Below are positions 19,129-28,383 of a stretch of 56,142 bases of DNA, piece after piece. Location: contig JACFND010000013.1 of the NCBI GenBank assembly GCA_019455045.1, forward strand, positions 1-56,142. Direction: 5' to 3'. The translations under genes were made by a program, and so were the position numbers. Position 1 is the first letter of the stretch. Every line of letters starts with the position of its first letter. A model generated the notes under the pieces. That model did no database searches. It was not told where the DNA came from and saw only the letters and a program-made list of their open reading frames with translations. Source of the stretch: Flavobacteriia bacterium. GTDB taxonomy: Bacteria; Bacteroidota; Bacteroidia; Flavobacteriales; Weeksellaceae.

Positions 19129-20696
19129 ACTGATTTTTTTTCCGGAATCAGTGACATAGCCCTTTCTGTAATTGCGGTAATGCTCAAACTGGGATTGACA
19201 CCCGGATTGGCAGAAATCATCGAGCCGTCGCAAACCATCATATTTTTGTAATTGAACACAAAATTATTTTTGTCGATCACTCCTTCGGTTGCGTCTTTTC
19301 CCATACAGGCACCGCCGAGAATATGCGCAGTAGTCGGAATTCCAAGCAGGGTTTCGGTTGCAAGCGTCATCGCTTTTCCGTCAATGATTTTTTCGACTTC
19401 TCGCGCGAGCTCCTGAGCCTTCGGATTGAATGCAGTCGGGCCGGGACCTTCGGAAAGTTTGGATTTCATTCCGCCAAAAATATTTCGTTTGAATTTGAGA
19501 GTCGAATCAATGCTTTCCATATACAGCAGGATTTGAGAACGCTTGCTCCAATCGTCAATTGTAAATGCTTTGAAATTTCGGATGGGATCTGTAATCAAAT
19601 CTTTAAACATCTTGAAAAATCTGACAAAAACATTGCTTCCGCTGACCATCGGTGCCATCAGCAGTCGCCAAGCACCCGATCCGGCAGAATATTTGACCGG
19701 TTCCAGATGACGGCTGCCGTCGATTTCTACAATCGAACCGATTGCGATTCCTTTTGAAAATTCGGCATCTTTTTTAAAACTCGTCACACCGATCAGACTT
19801 TCAGAATTGGTGCGTATTCCTTCACCCACTTTTTCGGACAGGTTTGGTAGCGAAGTTTCTTTCAATTTCAGCAGCAGATTGACTGTTCCCAAAACACCGC
19901 CTGCAAAAACTACATGTTTTGTGCTGACTTTTCCTTTTTTAGGAAAATAGGCCAGCGAATTTTTATAACTGATTTCATAACCTTCACTACCGTCTTCATT
20001 GATTGGATGAACATCGGTCACCAGTTTTTCGGCAAGAATTTCAACTCCTTTTTTCTCAGCGAGATAAAGATAATTTTTGTCCAAAGTATTTTTTGCATCA
20101 AAACGACAACCGAGCATACAGCCGCCGCATTGGTTGCAGCCGGTACGATCGGGGCCTTCTCCTTCAAAATAAGGATCACGAACTGTTTTTCCTTCCTCGC
20201 CAAAATAAACCGCAACATCGGTCGGACTGTATGCGTTCGGAATTCCGAGCCGCTTGGACAGTTCTTTCATTGCTGTTTCGGATTGAGATTCATAAGGATG
20301 AGTGGTTGCGCCCAGCATCCTTTTTGCAGTCTCATAAAAGGGTTTGAGTTCGTTTTCCCAATCCGCAAGACCTTTCCAATTGCCGCTTGTAAAAAATTCC
20401 GATTTTGGAACAGGAAGTGTGTTGGCATAAACCAATGAACCGCCGCCCACGCCTACTCCGCTGAGCACTGCAACATGTCTGAAAAATGTGATTTTGAAAA
20501 GTCCTTTCAAACCAATCTTTGGTTCCCAAAGCCATTTTCTCAGATTCCAGTTGGTTTTTGGAAAATCCTTTGCAGTCAGTCTTTTGCCTTTCTCAATGAC
20601 AAGCACCGAATAGCCTTTCTCGGCCAGTCTGAGTGCAGAAACAGAGCCGCCAAAACCGCTGCCGATGATCACATAATCATATACCTTTTCAGCCAA
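19125..20696 (-). CDS. GMC-family FAD oxidoreductase (cholesterol-oxidase-like)
   Basis: A 523-residue flavoprotein. The ADP-binding fold is [20 protein letters not shown] (6-26). [17 protein letters not shown] (about 81-97) is the GMC/cholesterol-oxidase signature. [20 protein letters not shown] (about 175-195) is a Cys-rich insert seen in this subgroup. [15 protein letters not shown] and [19 protein letters not shown] are in the C-terminal FAD/substrate region. It probably oxidises an alcohol or sterol-like lipid. The substrate is unknown. The gene converges on obg with four shared bases and no terminator between. Confidence 0.88.
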   Translation of the reverse strand: MAEKVYDYVIIGSGFGGSVSALRLAEKGYSVLVIEKGKRLTAKDFPKTNWNLRKWLWEPKIGLKGLFKITFFRHVAVLSGVGVGGGSLVYANTLPVPKSEFFTSGNWKGLADWENELKPFYETAKRMLGATTHPYESQSETAMKELSKRLGIPNAYSPTDVAVYFGEEGKTVRDPYFEGEGPDRTGCNQCGGCMLGCRFDAKNTLDKNYLYLAEKKGVEILAEKLVTDVHPINEDGSEGYEISYKNSLAYFPKKGKVSTKHVVFAGGVLGTVNLLLKLKETSLPNLSEKVGEGIRTNSESLIGVTSFKKDAEFSKGIAIGSIVEIDGSRHLEPVKYSAGSGAWRLLMAPMVSGSNVFVRFFKMFKDLITDPIRNFKAFTIDDWSKRSQILLYMESIDSTLKFKRNIFGGMKSKLSEGPGPTAFNPKAQELAREVEKIIDGKAMTLATETLLGIPTTAHILGGACMGKDATEGVIDKNNFVFNYKNMMVCDGSMISANPGVNPSLSITAITERAMSLIPEKKSV

Positions 20697-20767
20697 ATCT
20701 CAAATTTTGAATTAAATTTAAGAAAAGGTTTTTTGAAAAGATATTTATGTGTCAATAAAAAGAAAGT

Positions 20768-21706
20768 TTATTTTTCTTTCGGCAGAAAAACCTCTGCAAT
20801 CATACATCTGGCACTGCCTCCACCCAAGGTTTCAATGGTGCTGATTTCGACCGGAAGTATCGGATTGTGTTTTTCTATCGCTGCAATCTGTTCTTTGGTC
20901 AGTGAATCATAAGAAGTCTGAGACATCACCAGATATTTTGAATCGCCCAAACCGCCGACCTGAAGCATGTTGCCTGCAAATTTATTCATCTGATCTTCGG
21001 TGATATCGATGATTTCCTTTCCGGATTTTTTGAGCGCATCGGTTACCGCTTTCAGATCGTCTTTGTTGTCGAGTGTTGAAAGACAAATCACAGCATAATC
21101 ATCCGCCACACACATCATTACATTGGTATGATAAATTTGTTTTCGTTCGCCTTCAAACGTCTGATAAGCAGTAAAGACAACCGGTGAATATTCAAAATCT
21201 TCGCAAAATTCAATAAAAAGTTCTTCATCGGTTCTTGGCGAAACCGCTGCATATGCAATCCGGTTCACATGATCGAGTATGATGCTGCCGGTTCCTTCCA
21301 AAAAGATTTCCTCGTCTTCAGCCGATGAATAATCCATAATCTGCTCTACATCAAAACCTTTCTCCTCAAGGACTTCAATCACATCATCCTCTCTTCTTTC
21401 CTCTCTTCTGTTTTTTGCAAACATCGGATAGAGCGCAATGGTTTTGTTTTCGTGAAATGAAATCCAGTTGTTCGGAAAAATCGAATCAGGTGTATGCGGA
21501 TTGAGCGTGTCCTGAAGCACGATCACATTGACGCCGTGCTGACGAAGTTTTGAAACCATTCCTTTGAATTCGCTCAATGCTCTTTCCTGAATGGTTTTTG
21601 ACGTTTCCTGCATCTTGTTTTGGAAAAAATTATTGACTGCAGTCTCTTCGTTAAAGCCGAAATCAACCGGCTCAACCATAAATACAGTGTTTGTGTATTG
21701 TTTCAT
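20768..21706 (-). CDS. ctlX: Citrulline utilization hydrolase CtlX-like
   Basis: A 312-residue guanidino-group-modifying (pentein-fold) hydrolase. Marks are VFMVEPVDFGFNEETAVN, FPNNWISFH, EEIFLEGTGSIILDH (Glu region), the His in IYHTNVMMCV and the catalytic Cys near the end in GGGSARCMIAEV. CtlX of Francisella acts on citrulline. It is the last gene of a leftward cluster with a second amidinotransferase-like enzyme and an amidohydrolase, suggesting breakdown of arginine- or citrulline-type compounds. Confidence 0.85.
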   Translation of the reverse strand: MKQYTNTVFMVEPVDFGFNEETAVNNFFQNKMQETSKTIQERALSEFKGMVSKLRQHGVNVIVLQDTLNPHTPDSIFPNNWISFHENKTIALYPMFAKNRREERREDDVIEVLEEKGFDVEQIMDYSSAEDEEIFLEGTGSIILDHVNRIAYAAVSPRTDEELFIEFCEDFEYSPVVFTAYQTFEGERKQIYHTNVMMCVADDYAVICLSTLDNKDDLKAVTDALKKSGKEIIDITEDQMNKFAGNMLQVGGLGDSKYLVMSQTSYDSLTKEQIAAIEKHNPILPVEISTIETLGGGSARCMIAEVFLPKEK

Positions 21707-21717
21707 TTCAGTAATTT

Positions 21718-22227
21718 TTATTGTTTGTTTTGATTCAATTTTTGATTCAGCAATTCAATCAGCTGATTTGCTTCTTTTTCGGGCAGTTCAACTTTTGATT
21801 TGTGTTTCAATTTCCTGCTTTCGGTGATCAGTACTGATTTTCTTTCATTTTCAAATCCGGAATGTTCGGTGCTGAAATTCAATTCCTTAATTTTAAAATC
21901 TTTTTTTTCGGTTTTAAAAAATTTAAAATCAGACCAATATACAAGTTTTCCGTTTTCAAAACTGTAAATCTCTTTTCCGTAAAAATTCCAAATAAAGATT
22001 CGAAGCAGATAAATTCCAAAAATAATCGGGATCAGCGAAAGCACGACGGTCATCGTCTCGATCCGAAAACCTTCCTGTGACTGAAACATCAGATTTGCAA
22101 AAATGATCAGCGGCGCAATGATACAGAGCGTGGCCGCCGAAACCAAAAAGATGGTTACAAAATGTGTCGGTCTTTTTACAGCGAGTTCGAGTCGGTTGTT
22201 TTCAAATTTGATTTGTTCGGTCTTCAT
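21718..22227 (-). CDS. Small membrane protein, hypothetical
   Basis: A 169-residue protein starting at the ATG at 22227 (MKTEQIKFENNRLEL). A longer frame upstream overlaps the neighbouring enzyme gene without homology. Two membrane helices (about 19-41 and 56-75) are followed by a cytoplasmic, beta-rich, Lys-rich tail (IYSFENGKLVYWSDFKFF) resembling bacterial PH-like membrane proteins. Function unknown. It is squeezed between two pentein enzymes (11-base gaps), hence the same operon. Confidence 0.75.
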   Translation of the reverse strand: MKTEQIKFENNRLELAVKRPTHFVTIFLVSAATLCIIAPLIIFANLMFQSQEGFRIETMTVVLSLIPIIFGIYLLRIFIWNFYGKEIYSFENGKLVYWSDFKFFKTEKKDFKIKELNFSTEHSGFENERKSVLITESRKLKHKSKVELPEKEANQLIELLNQKLNQNKQ

Positions 22228-22238
22228 TTTAAAAAAAA

Positions 22239-23153
22239 TTAATCTCTGATCAACGGCATGGTCGAACATCTGAGCAGGCCGCCCATTTTTGAAACACCGC
22301 GATAAGGAATCGCTTCAACGGTCATTCCCCATTCATTTCGCATGTGATCGTTCAGTCGGGTGAAATTTTCTTCAGAAACCACCACATCAGGAGAAATCGA
22401 AAATACATTCGGATTCATCCAGTACATTTCTTCCATGCTCACATCAAATACATTGTCACGGCCAAAAAGCGAAATCAGCACATCATAATGCATCGGATTT
22501 TCAAAACCTTCTTTGTAAATGATCGCTTTGTTTCGTCCGACCGGCTGAAAAGTACAGTCCAGATGAAGGATTCCCTTTCTCGGATCAAAATCATTTTTCT
22601 TCAATTCCATATCGATCACCCATTTGTTCGGGAAAAGATCTTTGAAAAACTGTACCGCCGCAAAATTTGTCCTTGCGGTTTTGAACTGGTTGTAATCCGA
22701 CTGTTTGTAACAGCCGACAAACATAAATTCATTCCACAAAATCACATCGCCGCCTTCCACATGGACATTTTGAGGAACATGAATGATCTTGTCTTTATCG
22801 ATTGAATTGATGATTCGTTCATAAGCTTCCTGTTCGTCCGCACGGTCGGGTATAATGTTGGCAATGATGAATTTATCGTCGATGACCATTCCCACATCGC
22901 GCGCAAAGACCTGATTGCAGTTTTCAAGTGTCCATGGTCTGAAAACCTGCACGCCGTGTTTTTTGAGTACACGCTCAAAACCGTTCATTTCGTATGCAAT
23001 CTGCTCTTCGGTCGGATAGTCGTTATTTTTTACGGTTTCGTAAGATTTTGCGTCATAAGTCTCTTCAAGCTTTGGAACAGGCCCCATCGAATCCGGAATT
23101 CCCAACACCACTGCTTCCAGCTTTGAAGTTTCGTTTTTTACATTCAGTTTCAT
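22239..23153 (-). CDS. Arginine deiminase/DDAH-related amidinotransferase
   Basis: A 304-residue pentein-fold enzyme. Visible catalytic elements are NQVFARDVGMVI (about 84-95), VHVEGGDVILW (Glu/Asp, about 130-140), the His in GILHLDCTFQPVG (about 193) and the catalytic Cys in GGLLRCSTMPLIRD at the extreme C-terminus. The family includes dimethylarginine dimethylaminohydrolase, agmatine/arginine deiminases and glycine amidinotransferase. The exact substrate is not decidable. It is the second gene of the leftward guanidino cluster. Confidence 0.85.
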   Translation of the reverse strand: MKLNVKNETSKLEAVVLGIPDSMGPVPKLEETYDAKSYETVKNNDYPTEEQIAYEMNGFERVLKKHGVQVFRPWTLENCNQVFARDVGMVIDDKFIIANIIPDRADEQEAYERIINSIDKDKIIHVPQNVHVEGGDVILWNEFMFVGCYKQSDYNQFKTARTNFAAVQFFKDLFPNKWVIDMELKKNDFDPRKGILHLDCTFQPVGRNKAIIYKEGFENPMHYDVLISLFGRDNVFDVSMEEMYWMNPNVFSISPDVVVSEENFTRLNDHMRNEWGMTVEAIPYRGVSKMGGLLRCSTMPLIRD

Positions 23154-23230
23154 AAATCAATTCGGTTCAAATCAAAATAGAGACAGAAAAAAGGCTGTCT
23201 CTATTTGAAGTTATGATTGTAAATATACAA

Positions 23231-24205
23231 TTATTTTTCGATACCCAATACTTTCAAACCGTTGATTGTGGCAATGTTTGCAAGCTGTTCAACATCATAG
23301 TAATGACATGCTTCAAGCATCACTCTCAATTCGGTCCAAAGATCTCCGTCAGAAAACGGTTTGTAGATATCGTTGATATTGTCGGTTCCGAATGCAACCG
23401 TGATTCCGGCAGGAACCATCTCGTCAACCGGTGTCATTGAGTTGTGGCTCGGCGCCAGTCTTTCGGTACGGTTGTGATCGATCCAGGCAGTCGGACATGA
23501 AATGATATGCATATTTGCTTCCTTGATCAGTTCATAAAGTTCCATTCTGTATTTCTTGGGATGAGCCGCTACAGAAATCGAGTGAACCGCAGAAACTTTG
23601 CCCTGCATACCGTGTTCGATGGTTTTTCTCGCCAACTGTTCGGTTTCTGTCTCTTCGTCTGTATTGAACTGATCCACATGCACATGCACCAGTTTTCCTT
23701 TTTCTTTTGCAGTGCTCAAAAGTATGTCAAGATGTTCATCTTCTCTTCCGAAATCCTTTGCAGGCAGTCCGCCGATGATGTCAACGAAATCAGATGAATA
23801 ATCAAACCAGTAACGAGCCTTCGGATCGATAACTCCTTTCAGCACCTGATTTGCAAAACGAATTTCTATATCTTTTCCGTAATTGTCTTTCAGTCTTTGT
23901 GCAGCTTTCATCGAACGGTCTTCAATCACTTCATCCACATCGATGAAAGTTCCGACCGCCTGTGCGCCCTGCTCCAAAAAATGGTTGATCGCTCTTTCCA
24001 TTCTTGCATAAATATCGTCAACCGAAGAATTTCTCTTCATATCATCAACCAGATGCCATTTTTCCTTCAGATAGGAATTTGTAAATGAAAAGGTCTCTTT
24101 TGTCAGTGAATAAGCTCTGTCCAGATGGGCATGTGTATTGACCCAGCCGCCCTTTTCCATAATCTTTTCGATTACTGCATCCTTGGGGCTCATATTGTTT
24201 AACAT
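23231..24205 (-). CDS. Amidohydrolase, cytosine-deaminase-like
   Basis: A 324-residue TIM-barrel metal-dependent hydrolase. WVNTHAHLDRAYSL (about 21-34) has the first two metal His. VHVHVDQF (about 175-182) provides further metal ligands. AVHSISVAAHPK holds the catalytic His and FGTDNINDIYKPF the metal Asp, as in cytosine deaminase and related aminohydrolases. The start is the ATG at 24205 (MLNNMSPKDAV). An 18-residue upstream extension is unlikely because a good -7 box lies inside it. First gene of the cluster with the amidinotransferase and ctlX. Possibly acts on a ureido or guanidino product. Confidence 0.85.
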   Translation of the reverse strand: MLNNMSPKDAVIEKIMEKGGWVNTHAHLDRAYSLTKETFSFTNSYLKEKWHLVDDMKRNSSVDDIYARMERAINHFLEQGAQAVGTFIDVDEVIEDRSMKAAQRLKDNYGKDIEIRFANQVLKGVIDPKARYWFDYSSDFVDIIGGLPAKDFGREDEHLDILLSTAKEKGKLVHVHVDQFNTDEETETEQLARKTIEHGMQGKVSAVHSISVAAHPKKYRMELYELIKEANMHIISCPTAWIDHNRTERLAPSHNSMTPVDEMVPAGITVAFGTDNINDIYKPFSDGDLWTELRVMLEACHYYDVEQLANIATINGLKVLGIEK

Positions 24206-24220
24206 AGATAAATTTTTTCG

Positions 24221-24341
24221 CAAAAATAGGTATTTAAAAGTGAACTCTGAAATCGGCATCGGATATTTTTTAAGCTCAGTCTGATTTGGTTTTTATATTT
24301 CCGAATCAAAATCAGGAATGAAACAAATTTGTGTATTTTTG
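24221..24341. promoter_or_regulatory. Divergent promoter pair
   Basis: Minus-strand -7 box TATTTTTG (24228 down to 24221), 16 bases before the amidohydrolase ATG. Plus-strand -7 box TATTTTTG (24334-24341), 20 bases before the ATG at 24362. The two boxes are identical in sequence. -33 elements are weak on both sides. Confidence 0.5.
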
Positions 24342-24361
24342 TCGCATTAAATTTTAAGAAT

Positions 24362-24883
24362 ATGAACATCGATTTGATCTGGACAATGCTTGTCAACCTG
24401 CTGCCCGGAATTTTGGTTGCAGTGGTTGCCTATCTGCTGATTGATAAATTTCTGACGGGCGAAAAAATGAGAAGAGATTATGAAATCAGAAAAATAAGCA
24501 GTTCACAGATTACGCCTCAGCGATTGTCTGCCTATGAAAGACTTGCTTTGTTTTTGGAAAGAATCAAACCGACTTCGCTGGTCAGAAGAGTTTCTGCAGA
24601 ATCAACCGCAAAGAATTATGAATCTGCGCTGATTCATACGATTCAAAACGAATGGGAATACAATCTCAGTCAGCAGATTTATATCAATCCGGATACTTGG
24701 AAACTGATTTATTCTGCCAAAAATGCAACCCAGAATTTTATTCGAGAATGCAGTGTTGAACTCGGCGATGATGCAACCGCAAAACAGCTTCAGGAACACA
24801 TCATCAGCAAATCGATTGCAGAGAATGCGCCTTCAAACGGTGCTTTGCTCAAACTTCAGGTTGATATTCAGGGCGGAATGTAA
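24362..24883 (+). CDS. Membrane-anchored hypothetical protein
   Basis: A 173-residue protein. One N-terminal membrane helix (LLPGILVAVVAYLLI, about 13-27) is followed by a charged helical cytoplasmic part (YEIRKISSSQITPQRLSAYE, LALFLERIKPTSLV, NEWEYNLSQQIYI). It resembles a conserved flavobacterial hypothetical family. I know no function. The start is the ATG at 24362, correctly spaced from its promoter. It converges on sprE through the terminator at 24907. Confidence 0.75.
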   Translation: MNIDLIWTMLVNLLPGILVAVVAYLLIDKFLTGEKMRRDYEIRKISSSQITPQRLSAYERLALFLERIKPTSLVRRVSAESTAKNYESALIHTIQNEWEYNLSQQIYINPDTWKLIYSAKNATQNFIRECSVELGDDATAKQLQEHIISKSIAENAPSNGALLKLQVDIQGGM

Positions 24884-24906
24884 TTGAAATCAAATCATAA
24901 AAAAAC

Positions 24907-24948
24907 AAAACCGGATGCTGTTGATCAGCAATCCGGTTTTTTATTTTT
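24907..24948. terminator. Bidirectional intrinsic terminator
   Basis: The stem AAAACCGGAT-GCTG / CAGC-a-ATCCGGTTTT (24907-24920 and 24926-24940) has a one-base bulge, with A- and T-runs outside. It serves the hypothetical gene and the convergent sprE gene. Confidence 0.85.
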
Positions 24949-24968
24949 GTTAATTTTCTGAAACTTCA

Positions 24969-27416
24969 TCAGTCACCCGGTCTGCCCGGCCCCTGTCTTC
25001 TTGAACCTGTATCTGGGTTGGGTTTCTGGGCTTCTCTTTTGTTAACGTCTCTCTGCTGGGTATTTTGACTTCTCTGTCCCGGCCCCTGAGTATCCTGTTT
25101 TCTTTTTGCTTCGGCTTCTTTTTTCTGCTGTTCTTTTGACTTTTCGTCTCCGACAGTCTTTTTCTCCTCAGCTTTTTCTCTTTTCACACCATTGAGCAAA
25201 TCAAGGATTTCCTGCGCCTTGGCTGCTTCTTCTGTATTCTGATAGGCAACCGTAATCAGTTCGAGCGCATTGATGAAATTCTCCCGACTCTCGGTCTTGC
25301 CGATTGCCAATGCGTTGAGCAGTGCAAATTTGGCGATGATGATTTCGGTCGGATATTTCTCTATCGCCGTCTGTGTCCGACTTTTGACTTCATCAAACTG
25401 TTCATCCTTGTACAGATAATAGGTCTCTTCGTAATAGGCAAGCGCCTCTTCCGTTGTCGGCGTGATATAATTCACTTCCGGATTCAAAATGAACTGTGCA
25501 TAAATCGAATTCGGATATTTTGACAAAATCAAATTTTTGTAATCTTCACGTTTGGCTTCATTTCCGGCTTTGTCGTTGATTCGGTACAGCTGATAAAGCG
25601 CCTGTGCTTCAGTGGTCTGTTCTTTTGGAGGTGTTGAAATCAGATGTTCAAGTGTCTTGGTTGCAGTCTTGTCATTTTTGAACAAATCAAAATAACCGAT
25701 TCCCAAAGAAAGTTCGGCAGTATCGCGCTGAATCTTCAGTTTGCTCAATTCGCTCTGCGAAGTCGGAATCTGCTCCAGATAGAAATCGAGTTCATATCTT
25801 CTCGGATCCTGGGTTCCGGTCTGTCCGAGCAGTTCTGCTTCTTTTTCTTCGAGCGACATGCTTCCGCCGGCAGAAACTCTCCAGTTGTCTCCAAGTCTGA
25901 CATTTCCCCAAATTCTTTTGAAATCATTCTGACCCTGAGATTTGGCGTTGGTATTGTAAAAATAGAAAGTTCCGCCGCCTTCAAATGAAGAACCGAAGCT
26001 TCCGCCCTTCTGCTGGGTCATGAAAACAGTGGATTCTTCTTCCATCTGCTTTTTCTTTTTGGCATCTTCAAGTTTGAGCTTTGCAATATAATCACCAAAG
26101 AAACCCTCTCTTTCCGCCGGTGTCATATTTGCAATTTTCAGTATGCTGTCATTCTTTTTAACCAGATAATATTTCTGCATCAGGAAATTCAAAGAATTGC
26201 TTCTTTCGGTAATCCGGTCGATGTCTTTCTGATAAGGTGCAATCGCCATCGCACTGTCGTAATAGGCAGATGCATGCACATAATTTCCTTCGTCGAATTC
26301 AATATCAGCATAGCGTTCATACGCCAGACCTCTGACATAAGGATCCGATTCTGGACCTTTGAAGCTTTCTTTCAGATATTTTTTTGCATCGTCAATTTTG
26401 TTTGCTTTGACCGCTATATCGCCGATGGCATAATAAATTTCATTTTTTCTGGACAGATAATTTCCGTTTTTAGAAACATCGAGCAGATGTTCTTTGTAGG
26501 AATTGTAACTGTTCTTTTCGGGATCGAAATTCGCAGCGATTCCCAGCTGTGATTTTACTTCCATTTCAAAACCGGGTCTCAGTTTGAAAACTTTGGTGTA
26601 AGCCTCACCTGCATTGTTCTGATCACCCAGAAGCGAATAAAGCTGAGCTTCTATAAAATAATATCTCGCTTTTCTCTTTCTGTTTTTTGTCTTTTCAATC
26701 GCTTCATCAAGTGCATCAATTGCGTCCTCGTATTTTTTGTTTTTGATCAGAAATTCGGCATAATACTTAGAAATGTTTTCGGTCATTTTCTTTTTGTAAC
26801 CGCCGTCTTTGTACAGATTGTTCAAAATCTTCTGACCCTCATAATCATTCCCGACCTGCAGATTAGCCAATGCGGAATACAGTCTTGCTTCGGGTGTATA
26901 TTTTTTATGATAAGGCAGTCTGGTCTGCATATAATTGAATGCTTCAAGCGCTTCAAAACCTTTGCCCTTGTTGTATCTTGCTTTGCCCAATACCAGATAG
27001 GCATGTGCCATTTCTTTGTTTCTTTCTCTGCCCTGAATCAGCATTGAATGTTTTTCGATTGCTTTGAGCGCTTTTTTCTCAACCAGATCAAAACCGGTTG
27101 CAGGCGGCTGATTGCCGCCGGTTCCTGAAGTTCCTTTGCCCGGTCTCAGGTTGCCCGCCATATTTTGAATAAATTCTTCAGACAGTTCTTCCTCAACCAC
27201 TTCGGGTCGCGGATCAACCGGCAGAATTTCTGAATAATTGTCTTTGTAACTGAATTCGAGTTCGTCAATCTTTTTGTCCATTTCCTTTTCGGCATTGAAA
27301 AGGGTATTGAACCAGGCAGTCGCACTGTGAAATGTCCTGTTCTTAAACGTATCTTTCTTCGTTGAGCAGGCCGTTATCAGACCCAGACAAACCAAAAATA
27401 TAATTTTCTTCTTCAT
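24969..27416 (-). CDS. sprE: Type IX secretion/gliding lipoprotein SprE/PorW
   Basis: An 815-residue outer-membrane-associated lipoprotein needed for type IX secretion and gliding in relatives. The signal ends in the lipobox LITACSTKKDTF (C17), and the N-terminus (FHSATAWFNTLFNAEKEMDKK) is typical of SprE/PorW. Long TPR-like helical repeats run from about 120 to 420 and 560 to 740 (ALEAFNYMQTRLPYHKKYTP, YAIGDIAVKANKIDDAKKYL, IEKYPTEIIIAKFALLNALA). FYFYNTNAKSQGQNDFKRIWG (about 480-500) is a family landmark. The tail is a disordered Lys/Gln/Pro/Gly-rich stretch. It agrees with the T9SS-sorted enzyme at 285-1622. Confidence 0.88.
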   Translation of the reverse strand: MKKKIIFLVCLGLITACSTKKDTFKNRTFHSATAWFNTLFNAEKEMDKKIDELEFSYKDNYSEILPVDPRPEVVEEELSEEFIQNMAGNLRPGKGTSGTGGNQPPATGFDLVEKKALKAIEKHSMLIQGRERNKEMAHAYLVLGKARYNKGKGFEALEAFNYMQTRLPYHKKYTPEARLYSALANLQVGNDYEGQKILNNLYKDGGYKKKMTENISKYYAEFLIKNKKYEDAIDALDEAIEKTKNRKRKARYYFIEAQLYSLLGDQNNAGEAYTKVFKLRPGFEMEVKSQLGIAANFDPEKNSYNSYKEHLLDVSKNGNYLSRKNEIYYAIGDIAVKANKIDDAKKYLKESFKGPESDPYVRGLAYERYADIEFDEGNYVHASAYYDSAMAIAPYQKDIDRITERSNSLNFLMQKYYLVKKNDSILKIANMTPAEREGFFGDYIAKLKLEDAKKKKQMEEESTVFMTQQKGGSFGSSFEGGGTFYFYNTNAKSQGQNDFKRIWGNVRLGDNWRVSAGGSMSLEEKEAELLGQTGTQDPRRYELDFYLEQIPTSQSELSKLKIQRDTAELSLGIGYFDLFKNDKTATKTLEHLISTPPKEQTTEAQALYQLYRINDKAGNEAKREDYKNLILSKYPNSIYAQFILNPEVNYITPTTEEALAYYEETYYLYKDEQFDEVKSRTQTAIEKYPTEIIIAKFALLNALAIGKTESRENFINALELITVAYQNTEEAAKAQEILDLLNGVKREKAEEKKTVGDEKSKEQQKKEAEAKRKQDTQGPGQRSQNTQQRDVNKREAQKPNPDTGSRRQGPGRPGD

Positions 27417-27513
27417 AGGATAATCAGAGTTAGCAAAACTACAATAAAAACGCAGGATTTAAAAAAAACTTGTACATTAGAAATAAAACTATTCTGATAT
27501 TTGCAAATAATTT

Positions 27514-28377
27514 ATGCCGAAGAAGAAAAACATATTCAAAAAGCTGATTCAGAAATATACGCTGATCCTCCTGAATGAAGACTCTCAGGAAGAGCAGTTT
27601 TCTATGCGGCTGAACCGGATCAACGTTTTGGTCATCGTTGCACTGGCCTCATTTTTTATCATTGCTTCTACGGTTTTGGTATTGCTCTACACGCCCATTC
27701 ACGACTATTTGCTTCCATCACAAAAACAGGAAGAAGTGCAGGGAAAACAGGAAATCATCGATCTGACCAATCAGGTGGAAACGCTTGAGCAGAAACTCAG
27801 TTCAAACGATGTCTATATCAGAAATCTGCAGGCAATACTCTCGGGCCAGGTTCCGATTCCAAAAATTGACACCACCGGCGGAAATTTCTCATCATCTGTC
27901 GATTTGAGCAAAGTGGATCTGAATCCGACCGAGGACGATCTGGAACTTCGAAAAAATGTTGAAAAAGAAGAAATGTTCAACATCAGCTCAAGTGATAATC
28001 AGGACAGCGGAAGTCTGCTGTTTACACCGCTCAAAGGTTTTGTGACTTCGGGTTACAGCACCGAAGAAAATCATCTGGCAATCGATATCGCGGCACAACA
28101 GGGCGAAGCCATCAAATCGGTTGCAGCGGGAACAGTGCTGTTTACCGACTGGACGCCCGATACCGGTTTTGTGGTGATTGTACAGCATCAGATGGGAATG
28201 ATCTCGGTCTATAAACATGCTTTGACCGTTTACAAAAAGATTGGTGATGTGGTAAAAAAAGGTGAAGTGATCGCAGCCGTCGGCAACACCGGCGAACTGA
28301 CCACCGGTCCGCACCTTCATTTTGAACTTTGGATCGACGGAAGTCCGGTGGATCCGCAGCAGTATATCGTTTTCTAA
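27514..28377 (+). CDS. M23-family peptidoglycan hydrolase
   Basis: A 287-residue bitopic protein. Cytoplasmic basic start, membrane helix (37-58), coiled coil (about 70-110), then a periplasmic LytM/M23 zinc endopeptidase domain (165-287) with the metal residues H187 and D191 (HLAID) and HLH at 267-269 (GPHLHFELW). It cleaves peptide cross-links or activates amidases during cell division. The site is complete, so it is likely catalytic. Only six bases separate it from the GH3-like gene, so the two are probably cotranscribed. Confidence 0.93.
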   Translation: MPKKKNIFKKLIQKYTLILLNEDSQEEQFSMRLNRINVLVIVALASFFIIASTVLVLLYTPIHDYLLPSQKQEEVQGKQEIIDLTNQVETLEQKLSSNDVYIRNLQAILSGQVPIPKIDTTGGNFSSSVDLSKVDLNPTEDDLELRKNVEKEEMFNISSSDNQDSGSLLFTPLKGFVTSGYSTEENHLAIDIAAQQGEAIKSVAAGTVLFTDWTPDTGFVVIVQHQMGMISVYKHALTVYKKIGDVVKKGEVIAAVGNTGELTTGPHLHFELWIDGSPVDPQQYIVF

Positions 28378-28383
28378 AAAATT

